From: Bacteroidales bacterium
Lineage (GTDB): Bacteria > Bacteroidota > Bacteroidia > Bacteroidales > F082
Assembly (NCBI GenBank): GCA_016290215.1
Contig: JAEETH010000013.1
Location: 1 to 64,000, forward strand
DNA: 64,000 nt
Direction: 5' to 3'
Shown: positions 8,499-17,249 of the stretch, piece after piece
How the letters are laid out: every line of letters starts with the position of its first letter
Numbering within the stretch: the stretch's first letter is position 1
Translations under genes and position numbers: made by a program
Notes under the pieces: generated by a model
Told to the model about the DNA's origin: nothing
Databases searched by the model: none
Seen by the model: only the letters and a program-made list of their open reading frames with translations

Positions 8499-10247
8499 TC
8501 AATTGATTTGTACTATGGCGCCTTTCACCACGGTGTTGCCGCTGGCCGAGATTTCGGCCGAGGCACTGCCCGTGGCTTTCAGTTGCGCGTTGGCTTTAAT
8601 GTTGATGTTGTTGCCCTCGATGCTTACATCTTGGGCGGCTTTCAAGGTGAGGGCTTTCTTGCTCTCGATGGTCACACCTTGGTCGTTCATGACTAGGGTG
8701 TTGCCGTTTTGGTCTTCAAGGCTGATGCCTTTCAGGTCGTCGCTGACGAGGAGTTTGTTGCCGCCAGGTGTCTCTATCCGCAAGGCTTTTTTCTCGTCGT
8801 CGAATTCTATGGTGATTTTTTCGCGGGTCACAAAGCCCTTGATGTTGTTGTCGTCGGCCAATGGGTAGGGCGAAGCGGCTTGGCTGCTGTGGAGCATGCC
8901 GAGCACGACGGCTTGGTTGGGGTTGCTGTCGATGAAGCCGACCACCACCTCGTCGTCGGTTTCAGGCATGAAGAAACTGCCTCTTTGGTCGCCGGCGTCG
9001 AGGGTGGCGACACGTGCCCATAGCTTGGTTTCACTGTCGTTCATCAAACGGATGTAGATGCGCTCCTCGCCCAAGGGGTCGCCTTCTAAGGCGTCAACTT
9101 TGGCAATTTGCAAGCCGTTGACACCGGGAACCGAGCCCATGGCAGGATGGTCGACGATGTCGCTGAACTTGTAGGAAAACAGTGTTCGGTCGAAACCAAT
9201 GCTTAGCATGGTCTTCCAAAGGCCTTCCTTGATGGAGTGGTATACCGACGAGACCAAGGTCTTGCCGTCGAAGTGCTTGCCGATGCCCTCCAGTTGGATG
9301 AAGTCGGAAGGTTGCAAAGGCGCATAGCCGATGATGGTCATCTTGCCGACGATACGCGACAGGTTGTCGCGCATCACCATGGCATTGGTCCATGCTTCAA
9401 GTGCGTCTTGGCTCTCATGGTTGCTCATCGCTATGATGTTGCGCTCCTCGTTGTCGTTCATGGAGGAGAGTTGGCCGCTGTCGAGGTCGCCTTGCGCCGT
9501 GTCGAATTGGCTGCCTTGCACCGACACTTCGTCGGTGTCCTGCGAGGTGTAGTTCCATGCCTTGGCGGTATAGTTGCCGAAGGCGTGGCGACTGTCGATT
9601 TCGGTGTTGATGTCGTATATGGATTCGTCGCTGGCGACCAAAAGGACCGGGTCGGCACTCATATCGGGCTTTTTGACCACGATGCCGTCGTTAGAGGTGA
9701 AGAGCAGCCAACCGTTGGCTTCGGCCCTCAGGTTGATGAAGTCCCAGTCGGAGCAGTTGTATTGCACCATTCGCTCGTGTATGACGGTGCTGTCTTCCAC
9801 GTCGACGTCGATACCGTAGTTGCCGCAGATTTCTTCGATGATGTCCTTGTCGGTCATATCCTCGAAGTTGCGGAATTGCCGGTTGAGGGTCATCTTGTAG
9901 GCTTTGTGCTTGGCCGTGACCACCAATTGCGCTTGGCCTCGTGAGTAGTTGATGGCTTGCTTGACAATGACGCCTTTGAACAAGGTTTCGGAAGGCTCAT
10001 CATACCCCGCTTTCACTTCAATTTCCTTCCCGATGAGAAACAGGTCGGTATCGCCAATGGGATCGTCTTGGTTGAAATTGACAACGTTTTTTAATGCGAT
10101 TTCTGACGTGGCAATCTTTCCGTACTCGCATGAGGTTGTGATGGAGATGACATGCTGAATACACTCTGGGTCCTTGCCATCGCTTAAAAGAGCAATGTTG
10201 AAGGGACGATAGAAGTCGGGACGTGGTATGTCATTGCTTGTGCTCAT
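8499..10247 (-). CDS. VgrG-like spike protein (Afp8 family)
   Basis: 582 aa. The N-terminal two thirds are the gp27/VgrG hub-like region: two beta domains, with the typical Y-N-C-S-D-W-D-F-I-N-L-R-A-E-A-N-G-W stretch around residues 165-185. An OB-fold follows near 380-450 (RVATLDAGDQRGSFFMPE, DDEVVVGF, PNQAVVLGMLHS). The C-terminus is a repetitive beta-prism needle (GNTLVMNDQGVTIESKKALTLKAAQDVSIEGNN and similar 10-residue units, split here for reading). It forms the trimeric spike under the PAAR tip. Its start overlaps the upstream stop by 4 bp. No extra catalytic domain is visible, so it appears structural. Confidence 0.9.
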   Translation of the reverse strand: MSTSNDIPRPDFYRPFNIALLSDGKDPECIQHVISITTSCEYGKIATSEIALKNVVNFNQDDPIGDTDLFLIGKEIEVKAGYDEPSETLFKGVIVKQAINYSRGQAQLVVTAKHKAYKMTLNRQFRNFEDMTDKDIIEEICGNYGIDVDVEDSTVIHERMVQYNCSDWDFINLRAEANGWLLFTSNDGIVVKKPDMSADPVLLVASDESIYDINTEIDSRHAFGNYTAKAWNYTSQDTDEVSVQGSQFDTAQGDLDSGQLSSMNDNEERNIIAMSNHESQDALEAWTNAMVMRDNLSRIVGKMTIIGYAPLQPSDFIQLEGIGKHFDGKTLVSSVYHSIKEGLWKTMLSIGFDRTLFSYKFSDIVDHPAMGSVPGVNGLQIAKVDALEGDPLGEERIYIRLMNDSETKLWARVATLDAGDQRGSFFMPETDDEVVVGFIDSNPNQAVVLGMLHSSQAASPYPLADDNNIKGFVTREKITIEFDDEKKALRIETPGGNKLLVSDDLKGISLEDQNGNTLVMNDQGVTIESKKALTLKAAQDVSIEGNNINIKANAQLKATGSASAEISASGNTVVKGAIVQIN

Positions 10248-10882
10248 CTTTCAAAACTATTAGGGCTAAACATGCTGCTTTGGCCATTGGACATGGCGAT
10301 ATCCATGGCTTCTTGGGGACTTTGGTTGCTGCAGATGCAGACGAGGCCTTGCAGAGGATCGTTCTTTTTTTTGTCGTCTTTCTTTGCCTTTCTTGGTGGT
10401 TTATTCGCGCTTAAAGATGCTAATCCGCAGGATACTTTTGCTCTCAGAGGTTTTCCATCAAAATTAAATAAGGTGTATGAGATTTTGAAAGAAGTTACAG
10501 TGCAATCGAAATCCTTGCCGCAATAGTGCAACCTGACATGATTAGGATGATGTCTACCATAATCATCATAAGTAAACAGCACACTCGACAATTGATTCAA
10601 TTGATCTTCAACGCTTGCTAAATTCTCGCCCAAAACACCTGTCCCGTCAATCACCAAGGTGAAGCTATAGCTTTCTGGATCTGTGCGTACGAGTTTTCCT
10701 TCTGAACCGCCAGCGGGTTCAGGGTCGGGGTCGTCGTAATGGAACGCATAACTCCTTTCAAAGCTGTCGGGACTTATCATTGCCCTATATTCATTATTTT
10801 GGAAAATATCGAAATCTTTGCCGGTCCCGAATTGTTTGAAGGTCATGAAATAACTACTGGTGCTTTCTTCTGTGTCGCTCAT
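10244..10882 (-). CDS. CIS tube-adaptor protein (Afp7-like), without visible LysM domain
   Basis: 212 aa. The N-terminal domain fits the CIS_tube family (Afp7/PVC7 type): a strand with Y-R-A-M-I-S-P-D-S-F-E-R-S-Y, a long acidic loop, then SYSFTLVIDGTGV and V-R-L-H-Y-C-G-K-D-F. In Afp-type particles this protein joins the inner tube to the spike, and many members end in a LysM module. Here the tail is only a Lys-rich linker (about 160-175) plus 35 residues with two Cys and no LysM pattern, so it appears shortened. Both ends overlap neighbouring genes by 4 bp. Confidence 0.75.
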   Translation of the reverse strand: MSDTEESTSSYFMTFKQFGTGKDFDIFQNNEYRAMISPDSFERSYAFHYDDPDPEPAGGSEGKLVRTDPESYSFTLVIDGTGVLGENLASVEDQLNQLSSVLFTYDDYGRHHPNHVRLHYCGKDFDCTVTSFKISYTLFNFDGKPLRAKVSCGLASLSANKPPRKAKKDDKKKNDPLQGLVCICSNQSPQEAMDIAMSNGQSSMFSPNSFER

Positions 10883-11031
10883 CGTTCGGTGCTTTTTAGG
10901 GGTTGGTTTCCATAAAATTCTTGCAGGAGGCCGCTCATGGGGCTTTGCTTCCTTTCCTCAGGTTGGGCCTTGGGAGGAGTGTCCTGCGCAATGTTCGCTT
11001 TGATGTTGAGCTCTCTTATTTTGATGGTCAT
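10879..11031 (-). CDS. DUF5908-type small eCIS protein, 50 aa
   Basis: A 50-codon gene that is easily missed. It starts MTIKIRELNIKANI, which fits the small DUF5908 family (consensus like M-P-I-E-I-R-E-L) found inside Bacteroidota injection-system operons. The remainder is Pro/Gln/Glu/Lys-rich. ATGA overlaps on both sides (start with the tube stop at 11028-11031, stop with the adaptor start at 10879-10882) show it is a genuine coupled gene. Its exact role is unknown. From its position between tube and adaptor, a part in tube-spike joining or cargo docking is possible. Confidence 0.8.
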   Translation of the reverse strand: MTIKIRELNIKANIAQDTPPKAQPEERKQSPMSGLLQEFYGNQPLKSTER

Positions 11032-11513
11032 AGCGGAACAGTCAATCTTTTCAGTTGTAGGTATGCTAGTTCTAACGTTTGGATGACGAGTTCGCCTTTG
11101 CTAGCATTAAGGCCGGATAGTTCTAACTTGATGGGATAGGCATTGGTGAAGACCCAGTTGGCTACGGGCATGTGCATGCTGTTGAGAATCGACACCAGCA
11201 CCGTACAGGGATGAAACTCCAGGTTGTTGATGGCAGCCTCGGCCCAACGTGTGATGGGCGATGGCGTGGTGGCCAAGGCGCGTTTCAGCACGAGGTTCTT
11301 TGGCTTCGAAGGCTTGGGCAGGCGGTAAGTGAGGTTGGAGCCACCTTCGGTCACGTCTTCGGTCTGAAGCTCTGCGCTGATGCCGCTCACTTCGGCGAAG
11401 GGTATGACCAAGGGTGTCACGAGCCCTTTGGGGTAATTGAGGCCGATGAAGGTGACGTTGAAATGAAATGTCGTCAAAAACGTGTCGGTCCGTATGGTGT
11501 TTAGGTCTGCCAT
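11028..11513 (-). CDS. eCIS inner tube protein, second paralogue (gp19/Afp5-like)
   Basis: 161 aa. It matches the phage tail tube/gp19 family in pattern: FHFNVTFIGL, then FAEVSGISAELQTEDVTEGGSN, LVLKRAL, W-A-E-A-A-I-N-N, and a C-terminal GLNASKGELVIQTLELAY. The last motif is shared almost word for word with the neighbouring tube gene (GALNASDGKVLIESVELAY). Tube proteins stack as hexamers. A second divergent copy usually forms the specialised first rings that meet the spike. It follows the other tube gene after a 73-bp gap with a strong hairpin and overlaps the DUF5908 gene by 4 bp. Confidence 0.85.
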   Translation of the reverse strand: MADLNTIRTDTFLTTFHFNVTFIGLNYPKGLVTPLVIPFAEVSGISAELQTEDVTEGGSNLTYRLPKPSKPKNLVLKRALATTPSPITRWAEAAINNLEFHPCTVLVSILNSMHMPVANWVFTNAYPIKLELSGLNASKGELVIQTLELAYLQLKRLTVPL

Positions 11514-11540
11514 ATCACATTTCCTGTTGGGCAGCGGGGA

Positions 11541-11563
11541 CCGGCCTTCAAGGTGAAGGCCGG
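11541..11563. promoter_or_regulatory. perfect 10-bp hairpin between the two tube genes
   Basis: CCGGCCTTCA (11541-11550) is exactly complementary to TGAAGGCCGG (11554-11563), with a 3-nt loop. There is no T-run after it on the minus strand, so it is not a standard terminator. Its place, right behind the major tube gene, suits an RNA-stability or partial-termination element. Confidence 0.6.
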
Positions 11564-11586
11564 CACCGTTTGCCGCTTGTTAGTGT

Positions 11587-12039
11587 TTATTTGTTCCTTG
11601 TGGTAGTGAAGCTCTCATAGGCCAGCTCGACGCTCTCGATGAGCACCTTGCCGTCGGAAGCGTTCAACGCACCCGGGTCGTATTTGACGGGGAAGGCGTT
11701 GTTGAGGTTCCAAGTGATGACGGGCTCGTGGTTCTCGTCAAGCAGCTTGATGACGACGTCGCGACGTTCCACCGTGTTGTTGGCAATGGAGTTGAACCAG
11801 TTGTAGAAACCGTTATCGCTCGCCATCGAGCCGCGCTTGAGCGTGACGTTGTTGTAGGTCTTGAGGCCAGGCATCTTGTAGCTGGTGTAGTCCTTGTTGA
11901 ATCCCTCGCGGTATTCGATGACTTTGGTGCTGACATTCAGCCCTGAAACCTCAGAGAAGCTGACACTTTCTTCGTTTTCGCCGTTCCATTCCACACTGAA
12001 GTGGAAGCCGGTCAATGGATAGTTATTTGTTGTAGGCAT
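11587..12039 (-). CDS. eCIS inner tube protein, main copy (Afp1-like)
   Basis: 150 aa, typical for phage-tail-region/gp19-family tube subunits. Pattern: PLTGFHFSVEW, FSEVSGLNVSTKVIEYREG, MPGLKTYNNVTLKRG, F-Y-N-W-F-N, then WNLNNAFPVKYDPG and GALNASDGKVLIESVELAYE. It builds the tube inside the sheath and carries cargo in its lumen. It follows the sheath gene by 26 bp, the usual sheath-tube order, and is followed by the hairpin at 11541-11563. Between the two tube paralogues this one is closest to a canonical main tube protein. Confidence 0.9.
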   Translation of the reverse strand: MPTTNNYPLTGFHFSVEWNGENEESVSFSEVSGLNVSTKVIEYREGFNKDYTSYKMPGLKTYNNVTLKRGSMASDNGFYNWFNSIANNTVERRDVVIKLLDENHEPVITWNLNNAFPVKYDPGALNASDGKVLIESVELAYESFTTTRNK

Positions 12040-12065
12040 TGTCTTAATGATTTAGGGTTGATAAC

Positions 12066-13736
12066 TTATGCTTCTTGTAATTTGTGCGAGAACTTCAGGA
12101 CGATGAACTCGGCGGGACGCACGGCGGCGATACCGATTTCAACAATCAGGTAGCCGGCGAGGATGTCGGCGGCGGTCATGGTGATATCTTGGCCCACCTT
12201 GACATAGAAGGCCTTCTCCGGTGAGGAACCAGCCAAGGCACCGTCGCGCCACAGGTTGTTGAGGAAGTTCTCAATCTGGCATTGGATCTTCACCCAAGTA
12301 TTGGCGTCGTTGGGTTGGAAGACGGCCCATGCGGTCGACTTCTGCACGCTCTCTTCAATGTAGTTGAACAAGCGGCGTACAGGCACGTAGCGCCATTCGT
12401 TGCTGTTGCCGTCTAAGGTACGGGCGCCCCACACAAGGATGCCCTTGCCGGCAAAGTAGCGGATGGCATTCACCGACTTGCCTGTGTTTGCATCCACGTT
12501 CATGTCAGCTTGATCCGCATCGGAAAGACGTCGGGTGAGGCCCGAAATGGAGGCGATGCCCACGTTGGCAGGTGCCTGCCACACGCCCTTGCTGCTGTCG
12601 TTGGCAGCATAGATGCCAGCAATGGCGCCACTCGGCGGGATGACACAAGCCTCGGCTTGAAGCTCGGCAAGCTTTTCAGCATAGCCTGGGATTTGGGGAA
12701 TGATGGCCTTGATCCTTAACTTCTTTTCGTCTTCTTCAATGGCAGTGTCGATGGCTTCGAACAGAGCCTTCAATTCGGTTTTTTTCTTTTCGACTTTGAT
12801 GCCTTCAAGAATTTTGGGTACTCCTCCAAGCGCTATGATTATACTTTCGAAGTCTATTTCCTTGGAGTATGAGCTGATCAGGTTGGGATAATAAGCTGCA
12901 CCATAAGAGAGATGGTCGGTCACGCCGTTCCTAAAATTGCTTAAGGTTGTTTGCAGCGAGTCTTCCTCGATCAGGTCGAGGATGGCGAAACGATCGCCAA
13001 GTTCACCACATTGTATGAGCATTTGCTTTTGCAAATCCTGAAGTTTGTCTCCAAGCAACATGGCTGCGTCGGGTGCCAGCAAGAGGGTCACCTCGTCGAT
13101 GTTTCTCAAGGAATTGAGAGCGGGAATGTAATGGTTATCCCATGTCGGATTGCTGTTTTCGAACTGTTCATACGTTCCGATAGAGGCCACGTAGCAAACG
13201 CCACCGCCATTGTCGTAGAAGAGACGGATGCTGTCGTAAAGGACGAAGTTTTTGCCTTTTAAAGTGTAGTCTTCCGAGTAGGTTGGGAATTCGGTTTCCC
13301 CCTCGTTTCTCATAAGCCTTAATGGAATGACTTCTTCACCGCTATCGCCGATGGGCTCAGCCTCGGAATCATTACCTTCGTCTAATTCTTCTTCATATTC
13401 TTCCTGAGAATATTCTACTTCAGTTGAGTTCTCTTCTTCAATTAAGTTCTCTTCTTCAGTTTCCTTCTCTTCTTCACCTGAGTTCTCTCCTTCAGGAGTG
13501 ACATCGGTGGTGAGTTCTTCATCATCTTCTGCTTCGTTGGCTGAAACGACCAACTTAGGCCCATAACCGAACTTTTTCTCGAAGTCGAGAAGGCTGGTGA
13601 TTCTTACAGGTTGGTTCGTCGGGTACTTTTCTGTGACGCCGATGAATGCTGGAATTGCGGTTGCCACGCCGGCCACTGATGGTGGGAACTTGGAAATTTC
13701 TTCCACGTAAACTCCCGGTGTTTTGTACTCTGCCAT
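12066..13736 (-). CDS. eCIS contractile sheath protein with acidic insertion
   Basis: 556 aa. The N-terminus MAEYKTPGVYVEEIS and the C-terminal block (ADILAGYLIVEIGIAAVRPAEFIVLKF, split for reading) are hallmarks of contractile tail sheath proteins. Other sheath blocks are present: WGARTLDGN, Y-V-P-V-R-R-L-F-N-Y-I-E-E-S and Q-I-E-N-F-L. Between residues about 68 and 136, after FGYGP, there is a 70-residue Glu/Asp-rich insertion that looks unstructured and would lie on the outer face of the sheath. The protein forms the spring-like outer cylinder. It is the first structural gene after the cap gene, 82 bp downstream. Confidence 0.92.
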   Translation of the reverse strand: MAEYKTPGVYVEEISKFPPSVAGVATAIPAFIGVTEKYPTNQPVRITSLLDFEKKFGYGPKLVVSANEAEDDEELTTDVTPEGENSGEEEKETEEENLIEEENSTEVEYSQEEYEEELDEGNDSEAEPIGDSGEEVIPLRLMRNEGETEFPTYSEDYTLKGKNFVLYDSIRLFYDNGGGVCYVASIGTYEQFENSNPTWDNHYIPALNSLRNIDEVTLLLAPDAAMLLGDKLQDLQKQMLIQCGELGDRFAILDLIEEDSLQTTLSNFRNGVTDHLSYGAAYYPNLISSYSKEIDFESIIIALGGVPKILEGIKVEKKKTELKALFEAIDTAIEEDEKKLRIKAIIPQIPGYAEKLAELQAEACVIPPSGAIAGIYAANDSSKGVWQAPANVGIASISGLTRRLSDADQADMNVDANTGKSVNAIRYFAGKGILVWGARTLDGNSNEWRYVPVRRLFNYIEESVQKSTAWAVFQPNDANTWVKIQCQIENFLNNLWRDGALAGSSPEKAFYVKVGQDITMTAADILAGYLIVEIGIAAVRPAEFIVLKFSHKLQEA

Positions 13737-13818
13737 AGTTTCTTGTTTTAATTGGTTAGTAATTGTTTATTTATTGTTGTGTTGTTGAATTAGGTTCGTT
13801 TCTTCTGCCGACATCGCA

Positions 13819-14568
13819 TCAGTCTTGGCCGTTGAGCTCTTTCAGGTAGTCGGCCAATTGCTTTTGCTCATCCTCGTCTAACAGTATTCCGTTCTCGAAC
13901 AGGAAGTTCAGTTCAACGGGCGTCAGGTGGGGCAATTTCTTTGCTCTTAAGTTAGTGAGCACAGAAAGAAGCTCCTTGGTTTCTTCCTCGTTCAGGTTCT
14001 TGCCTTGCTCCAGTTTTCTGCGCAGGGGCGACTTGGGGTCGATGATGACGCCGTCTTTGTCCACCACGTGGACTTCCTTGGCCGAAAGGATCGAATTGAT
14101 GGAGATCATCCTCGCCTTGTATAACACGGCGGGCACCACCTTGCCGCCAAGGGTCTGCCACAGGCTGTTCCACTGCTCGGCGGTGGGCGATTGCAGCTCG
14201 ATGCTGAGTTTCTTTATGTCCTCCGGAATACTTTTGTCGTCGCGGTAGATGGAGTTGAGGAAATAAACGGTGTTGTTGATTTGTTGCAACGCGAGGTTGT
14301 AACTGGCGTGAGACGAGATGAGGATATATAGGTTGAGGCACATGTCGGGGTTGGCGTAGAAGGCCGTGCCGTCGTTGGTTTTCCGTATAGAGGCGTGCTG
14401 CTTCTTCACGGAGGTCTCTTCCTCGATGCGCACAAGAGTGATGAGCAGGTTCTTTTCTATCTGCCCTTCCTTCTCGATAGCCCCAAGCTCAACCGTACAT
14501 TCGTTGTTTTCGATACCGTCGAATTTGGCTTGCAGGTAGGTCTTTATGGTGTTTAGGGTGGTGTACAT
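13819..14568 (-). CDS. DUF4255 (Pvc16_N) tube cap / terminator protein
   Basis: 249 aa. The N-terminus (TLNTIKTYLQAKF, VELGAIEKEG, LLITLVRIEEE, NLYILISSHASYNLALQQIN) fits DUF4255, the domain of Afp16/PVC16 that caps the sheath and tube at the distal end. A Leu/Glu/Lys-rich helical tail (residues 180-249) is longer than the core domain and may contact cargo or the particle end. It precedes the sheath gene, the common eCIS order, and follows the first cargo gene by 93 bp. Confidence 0.85.
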   Translation of the reverse strand: MYTTLNTIKTYLQAKFDGIENNECTVELGAIEKEGQIEKNLLITLVRIEEETSVKKQHASIRKTNDGTAFYANPDMCLNLYILISSHASYNLALQQINNTVYFLNSIYRDDKSIPEDIKKLSIELQSPTAEQWNSLWQTLGGKVVPAVLYKARMISINSILSAKEVHVVDKDGVIIDPKSPLRRKLEQGKNLNEEETKELLSVLTNLRAKKLPHLTPVELNFLFENGILLDEDEQKQLADYLKELNGQD

Positions 14569-14661
14569 GGATAGAGTTGTTATGTTATATTCTGTTTTTA
14601 TTTATATCGAGAATGATATTGATGGTGTTAAAACTTTGACTGGTTAATCGATAAGAATTGT

Positions 14662-16617
14662 CTATTCTGTTTGAACCTTTTCATCCTCTGGAATAGCCTT
14701 GTCTAATTGGGGGTTCTGCTCGCTTGATGCATCTTGATCAAATGATTCTACTTCTCCGATAATATTTTCCTTCGATATCCAATTAATAGTGACCTCGTTA
14801 AGACTGTTTTTGAATACAGAACGCATAGTCAAGGGCGTTTTTTTATCTACAGGGGCCAAATCTGGGACCTCGTATTCGCCAGTAGCGACATTCTTATAAG
14901 TCTGCTGCTCATATTGCATATCAGAGATATCCACTGATACAAAGTCATCACTTCTTTGGATGGGGAACAGTCTCATCATTCGTCCATTCCGTATGGAATT
15001 AGCACTTTTCCAGTCCAGATCTCCGTTTCCATTCCGTGCGATGCCATTTGTTTTCTTGGAATCATGGGCACCTGATAACAAAAACTTCTTGCTTGATCCA
15101 GAACCTTGGACTCCGGCAATAATCTCAATATGACTTGCGTTAACATTCTTCGTTTTAATTAGGTCATCGAGAACAGTAAACTTGTTATCATTTGCTAGCT
15201 TTATCAATTGATCCCTTCTGTCTTTTTTTGTCCGCTCCTCCTTCGGCTCTTTTTCAATGGATTTCTCTGTTAGCCACTCATCGAAACTATCCAATAAAGA
15301 ATCCTTAATCCATTCCGCGCTTAAATTCCAAAAAATGACAACATCTCCTTGTTTCGCATTATCCAAAGCTTTTTCCCCATATCCCGAGCCCTGCAAATTA
15401 TAATCAGACCAATTGTACCTGTCTCCCGATGAAAGACCACTGATACGTCCCTTATTACTCCTCTGACTTTTATTATGTGCTTCCTTTGGATTAAACTGAT
15501 ATACGGCATCAGAAGCGATGAGTGATCCATATACAGCATTATTACAGACAGCACCATATTTGGAGAGACCGGAAGAAAGTCCTTCTTTAGCAGCATTTTC
15601 AGTTGCACCATTCAATACCGGATTATAGTCGGAACGATAATACGTTCCCTCGTACATTAATACTGCGATTGCTGGATTATGAGCCTTGTTTGCAAGGCTT
15701 CGGACAACATTAACGAAGTGATCCCTCGTCTCTATCCAATCTGTCATAGAAAGGTTGCCAGCGGCATCCTTCTCAGGATTAATCAACTTGGCATTAACAA
15801 GGATATCCATGGCCGAAGATACTTGCGTCAGTGTGTTATACACCTGTTGAACGACTTGCTCCTTCCCTACTTTTTTACCAATCTGATTGATTAATGATTC
15901 GCAATCATCCAGAATATTATCTATAATAATCAAGCCGTCGGTTTGATTATTGGAGATAATAACAACCCTTGATTGGAAGCTGTCATCTTTTAGGTCATTA
16001 TATAGACCGTGCCGGATTTCTTTTTCTTTTTTCAATCGTTCATCCTTTTTCCGTTGAGCTCTTTCCTCCGGAGTCTCTTTTTTCTTTTTCCTCGCAATCA
16101 CCCCGTTATTCTGGATTGTATGTGCCAATTCATGTGCCACAAGGCGTTGTCCTTCAGTAGTGTCGGGGGCGAACTGGCCACGGTTGAAATAAATGTCGTT
16201 GCCATGGGTGAAGGCCTTGGCATGGATGCTGCTGCTCATTCTGGCCGCCTCATTGTCGGTGTGGAGCCGCACTTGCGAGAAGTCCAGCCCGAAGCCGCTT
16301 TCCATCATGCTCTTCAAACCTTGTGGCATGGGCCGCCCGCCGCCTTGCAGCTGCGAGAGTTGGCTCTCCATTTGCGGTGACACGGCAATGCCGGACGAGT
16401 TACTGCCACCGCTTGAAATCTTCCGTGCTATTTTTCCACCGCTCATGATAGTGTTTGCCACGGCATCGGCTTCCTGTTCGTCGTGGTCGTTTGGCTCGGT
16501 CATCTCCAATTTGGCATGGACGATGGTGCGCGAAGGGAAGGCTTTCGCGCTTTGGCTTTCGTGGTGTTGTGCTCGTTGCGTTTGAGCTAAAGTTTTGTGT
16601 TCCAAAGAGGTGTTCAT
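14662..16617 (-). CDS. eCIS cargo protein: eCIS_core (DUF4157) leader plus papain-fold-like C-terminus
   Basis: 651 aa from the chosen start at 16617 (MNTSLEHK); MNTPSMNT at 16632 is the alternative. An in-frame ATG at 16701 lies inside the promoter and is rejected. Residues 35-175 are the eCIS_core domain: DHDEQEADAVAN, FGLDFSQVRLHTD, NDIYFNRGQF and the zinc-type motif HELAH (162-166). A charged coil (176-205) and helices follow. The C-terminal part has Cys358 (YGAVCNNAVYGSL), GDVVIFW (424-430) and His496 (ASHIEIIAG), the order of Cys, GD-x-V and His seen in NlpC/P60 and CHAP hydrolases. Loading into the particle and a hydrolase toxin role are inferred. It shares its leader with the next gene upstream. 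No immunity gene is evident. Confidence 0.72.
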   Translation of the reverse strand: MNTSLEHKTLAQTQRAQHHESQSAKAFPSRTIVHAKLEMTEPNDHDEQEADAVANTIMSGGKIARKISSGGSNSSGIAVSPQMESQLSQLQGGGRPMPQGLKSMMESGFGLDFSQVRLHTDNEAARMSSSIHAKAFTHGNDIYFNRGQFAPDTTEGQRLVAHELAHTIQNNGVIARKKKKETPEERAQRKKDERLKKEKEIRHGLYNDLKDDSFQSRVVIISNNQTDGLIIIDNILDDCESLINQIGKKVGKEQVVQQVYNTLTQVSSAMDILVNAKLINPEKDAAGNLSMTDWIETRDHFVNVVRSLANKAHNPAIAVLMYEGTYYRSDYNPVLNGATENAAKEGLSSGLSKYGAVCNNAVYGSLIASDAVYQFNPKEAHNKSQRSNKGRISGLSSGDRYNWSDYNLQGSGYGEKALDNAKQGDVVIFWNLSAEWIKDSLLDSFDEWLTEKSIEKEPKEERTKKDRRDQLIKLANDNKFTVLDDLIKTKNVNASHIEIIAGVQGSGSSKKFLLSGAHDSKKTNGIARNGNGDLDWKSANSIRNGRMMRLFPIQRSDDFVSVDISDMQYEQQTYKNVATGEYEVPDLAPVDKKTPLTMRSVFKNSLNEVTINWISKENIIGEVESFDQDASSEQNPQLDKAIPEDEKVQTE

Positions 16618-16670
16618 GGAAGGTGTGTTCATACTGCGCACAAAAATGCCGCTTGTTGGTTTGCAAGCGG

Positions 16671-16701
16671 CAAAATTAAACCAAAAAAAGCGTAAAAACA
16701 A
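16671..16701 (-). promoter_or_regulatory. promoter of the downstream cargo gene
   Basis: On the minus strand TAATTTTG (16678-16671) is a perfect TAnnTTTG box with TTG 20 bp upstream (16701-16699). It lies about 40-55 bp before the cargo start. The same stretch, slightly changed, precedes the paralogous gene (about 19061-19091), so promoter and leader were duplicated together. Confidence 0.55.
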
Positions 16702-17249
16702 TAAAAATGTGAATTTTTTTTGCAGTCTTAGAAAAAACGTTATAGGTTGGTGTTGATAGATATAGAAAAGGTGTTTATTCCAGTGCTTTATGTTGTCGTT
16801 TGTCGTTGCTGTTCAGTTGTCGGTCTCCTTGGATAACAGGAAAATGATGAAACTTTGAATGTTCTTGAAATTGCAGACTTTACTCCAAACACACTGGATG
16901 GAACGCAACCGCCATGATCTTTCCTCATCCTTATTTTGAAGGCCGATACAGTTTGAAAATACTCTCAGGCATAATCAATAATAAGTTTCTCCCATACCTT
17001 CTCTATGGCGAGAGTGTTGTGACCTTGACAAATATAGAAAATGATCTGGAAAAGCAGTGTTGAGCACCATAATTTGCCCCCTTAGTACAGGTAATTGCCC
17101 ACCCTCACTCTTTTATCCGTCTAGAATAGACAAGCAGCCAGAAGGAAGCCCCCGCTTCGGTTCGCATTCTATATTAAGTTTTCTCTTTTCAGCATAAGCG
17201 GTCAATTTGGAGTACCAGAGTGAATCACTTTTAAGAGAATATGACTGTG
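16702..17249. other. 548-bp gap between the two cargo genes, no gene recognised
   Basis: No ORF of 60 codons is seen on either strand. On the minus strand near 17085-16976 one frame reads about 36 plausible residues (ending GHNTLAIEKVWEKLIIDYA) before a stop. This may be a gene relic, possibly of a lost cargo or mobile gene. I cannot assign it. Confidence 0.4.

Noticed and set aside
550-14568. Type VI secretion system
   Set aside because: No TssJ/L/M membrane complex, TssK or ClpV is present; DUF4255 cap, DUF5908, CIS_tube adaptor and eCIS_core cargo proteins point to an extracellular injection system. A prophage is also unlikely, as there are no capsid, terminase, portal or lysis genes.
16618-16701. 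Upstream start (16701) for the cargo gene, giving 28 extra residues
   Set aside because: The extra codons overlap the -33/-7 promoter and have no counterpart in the paralogous cargo protein.
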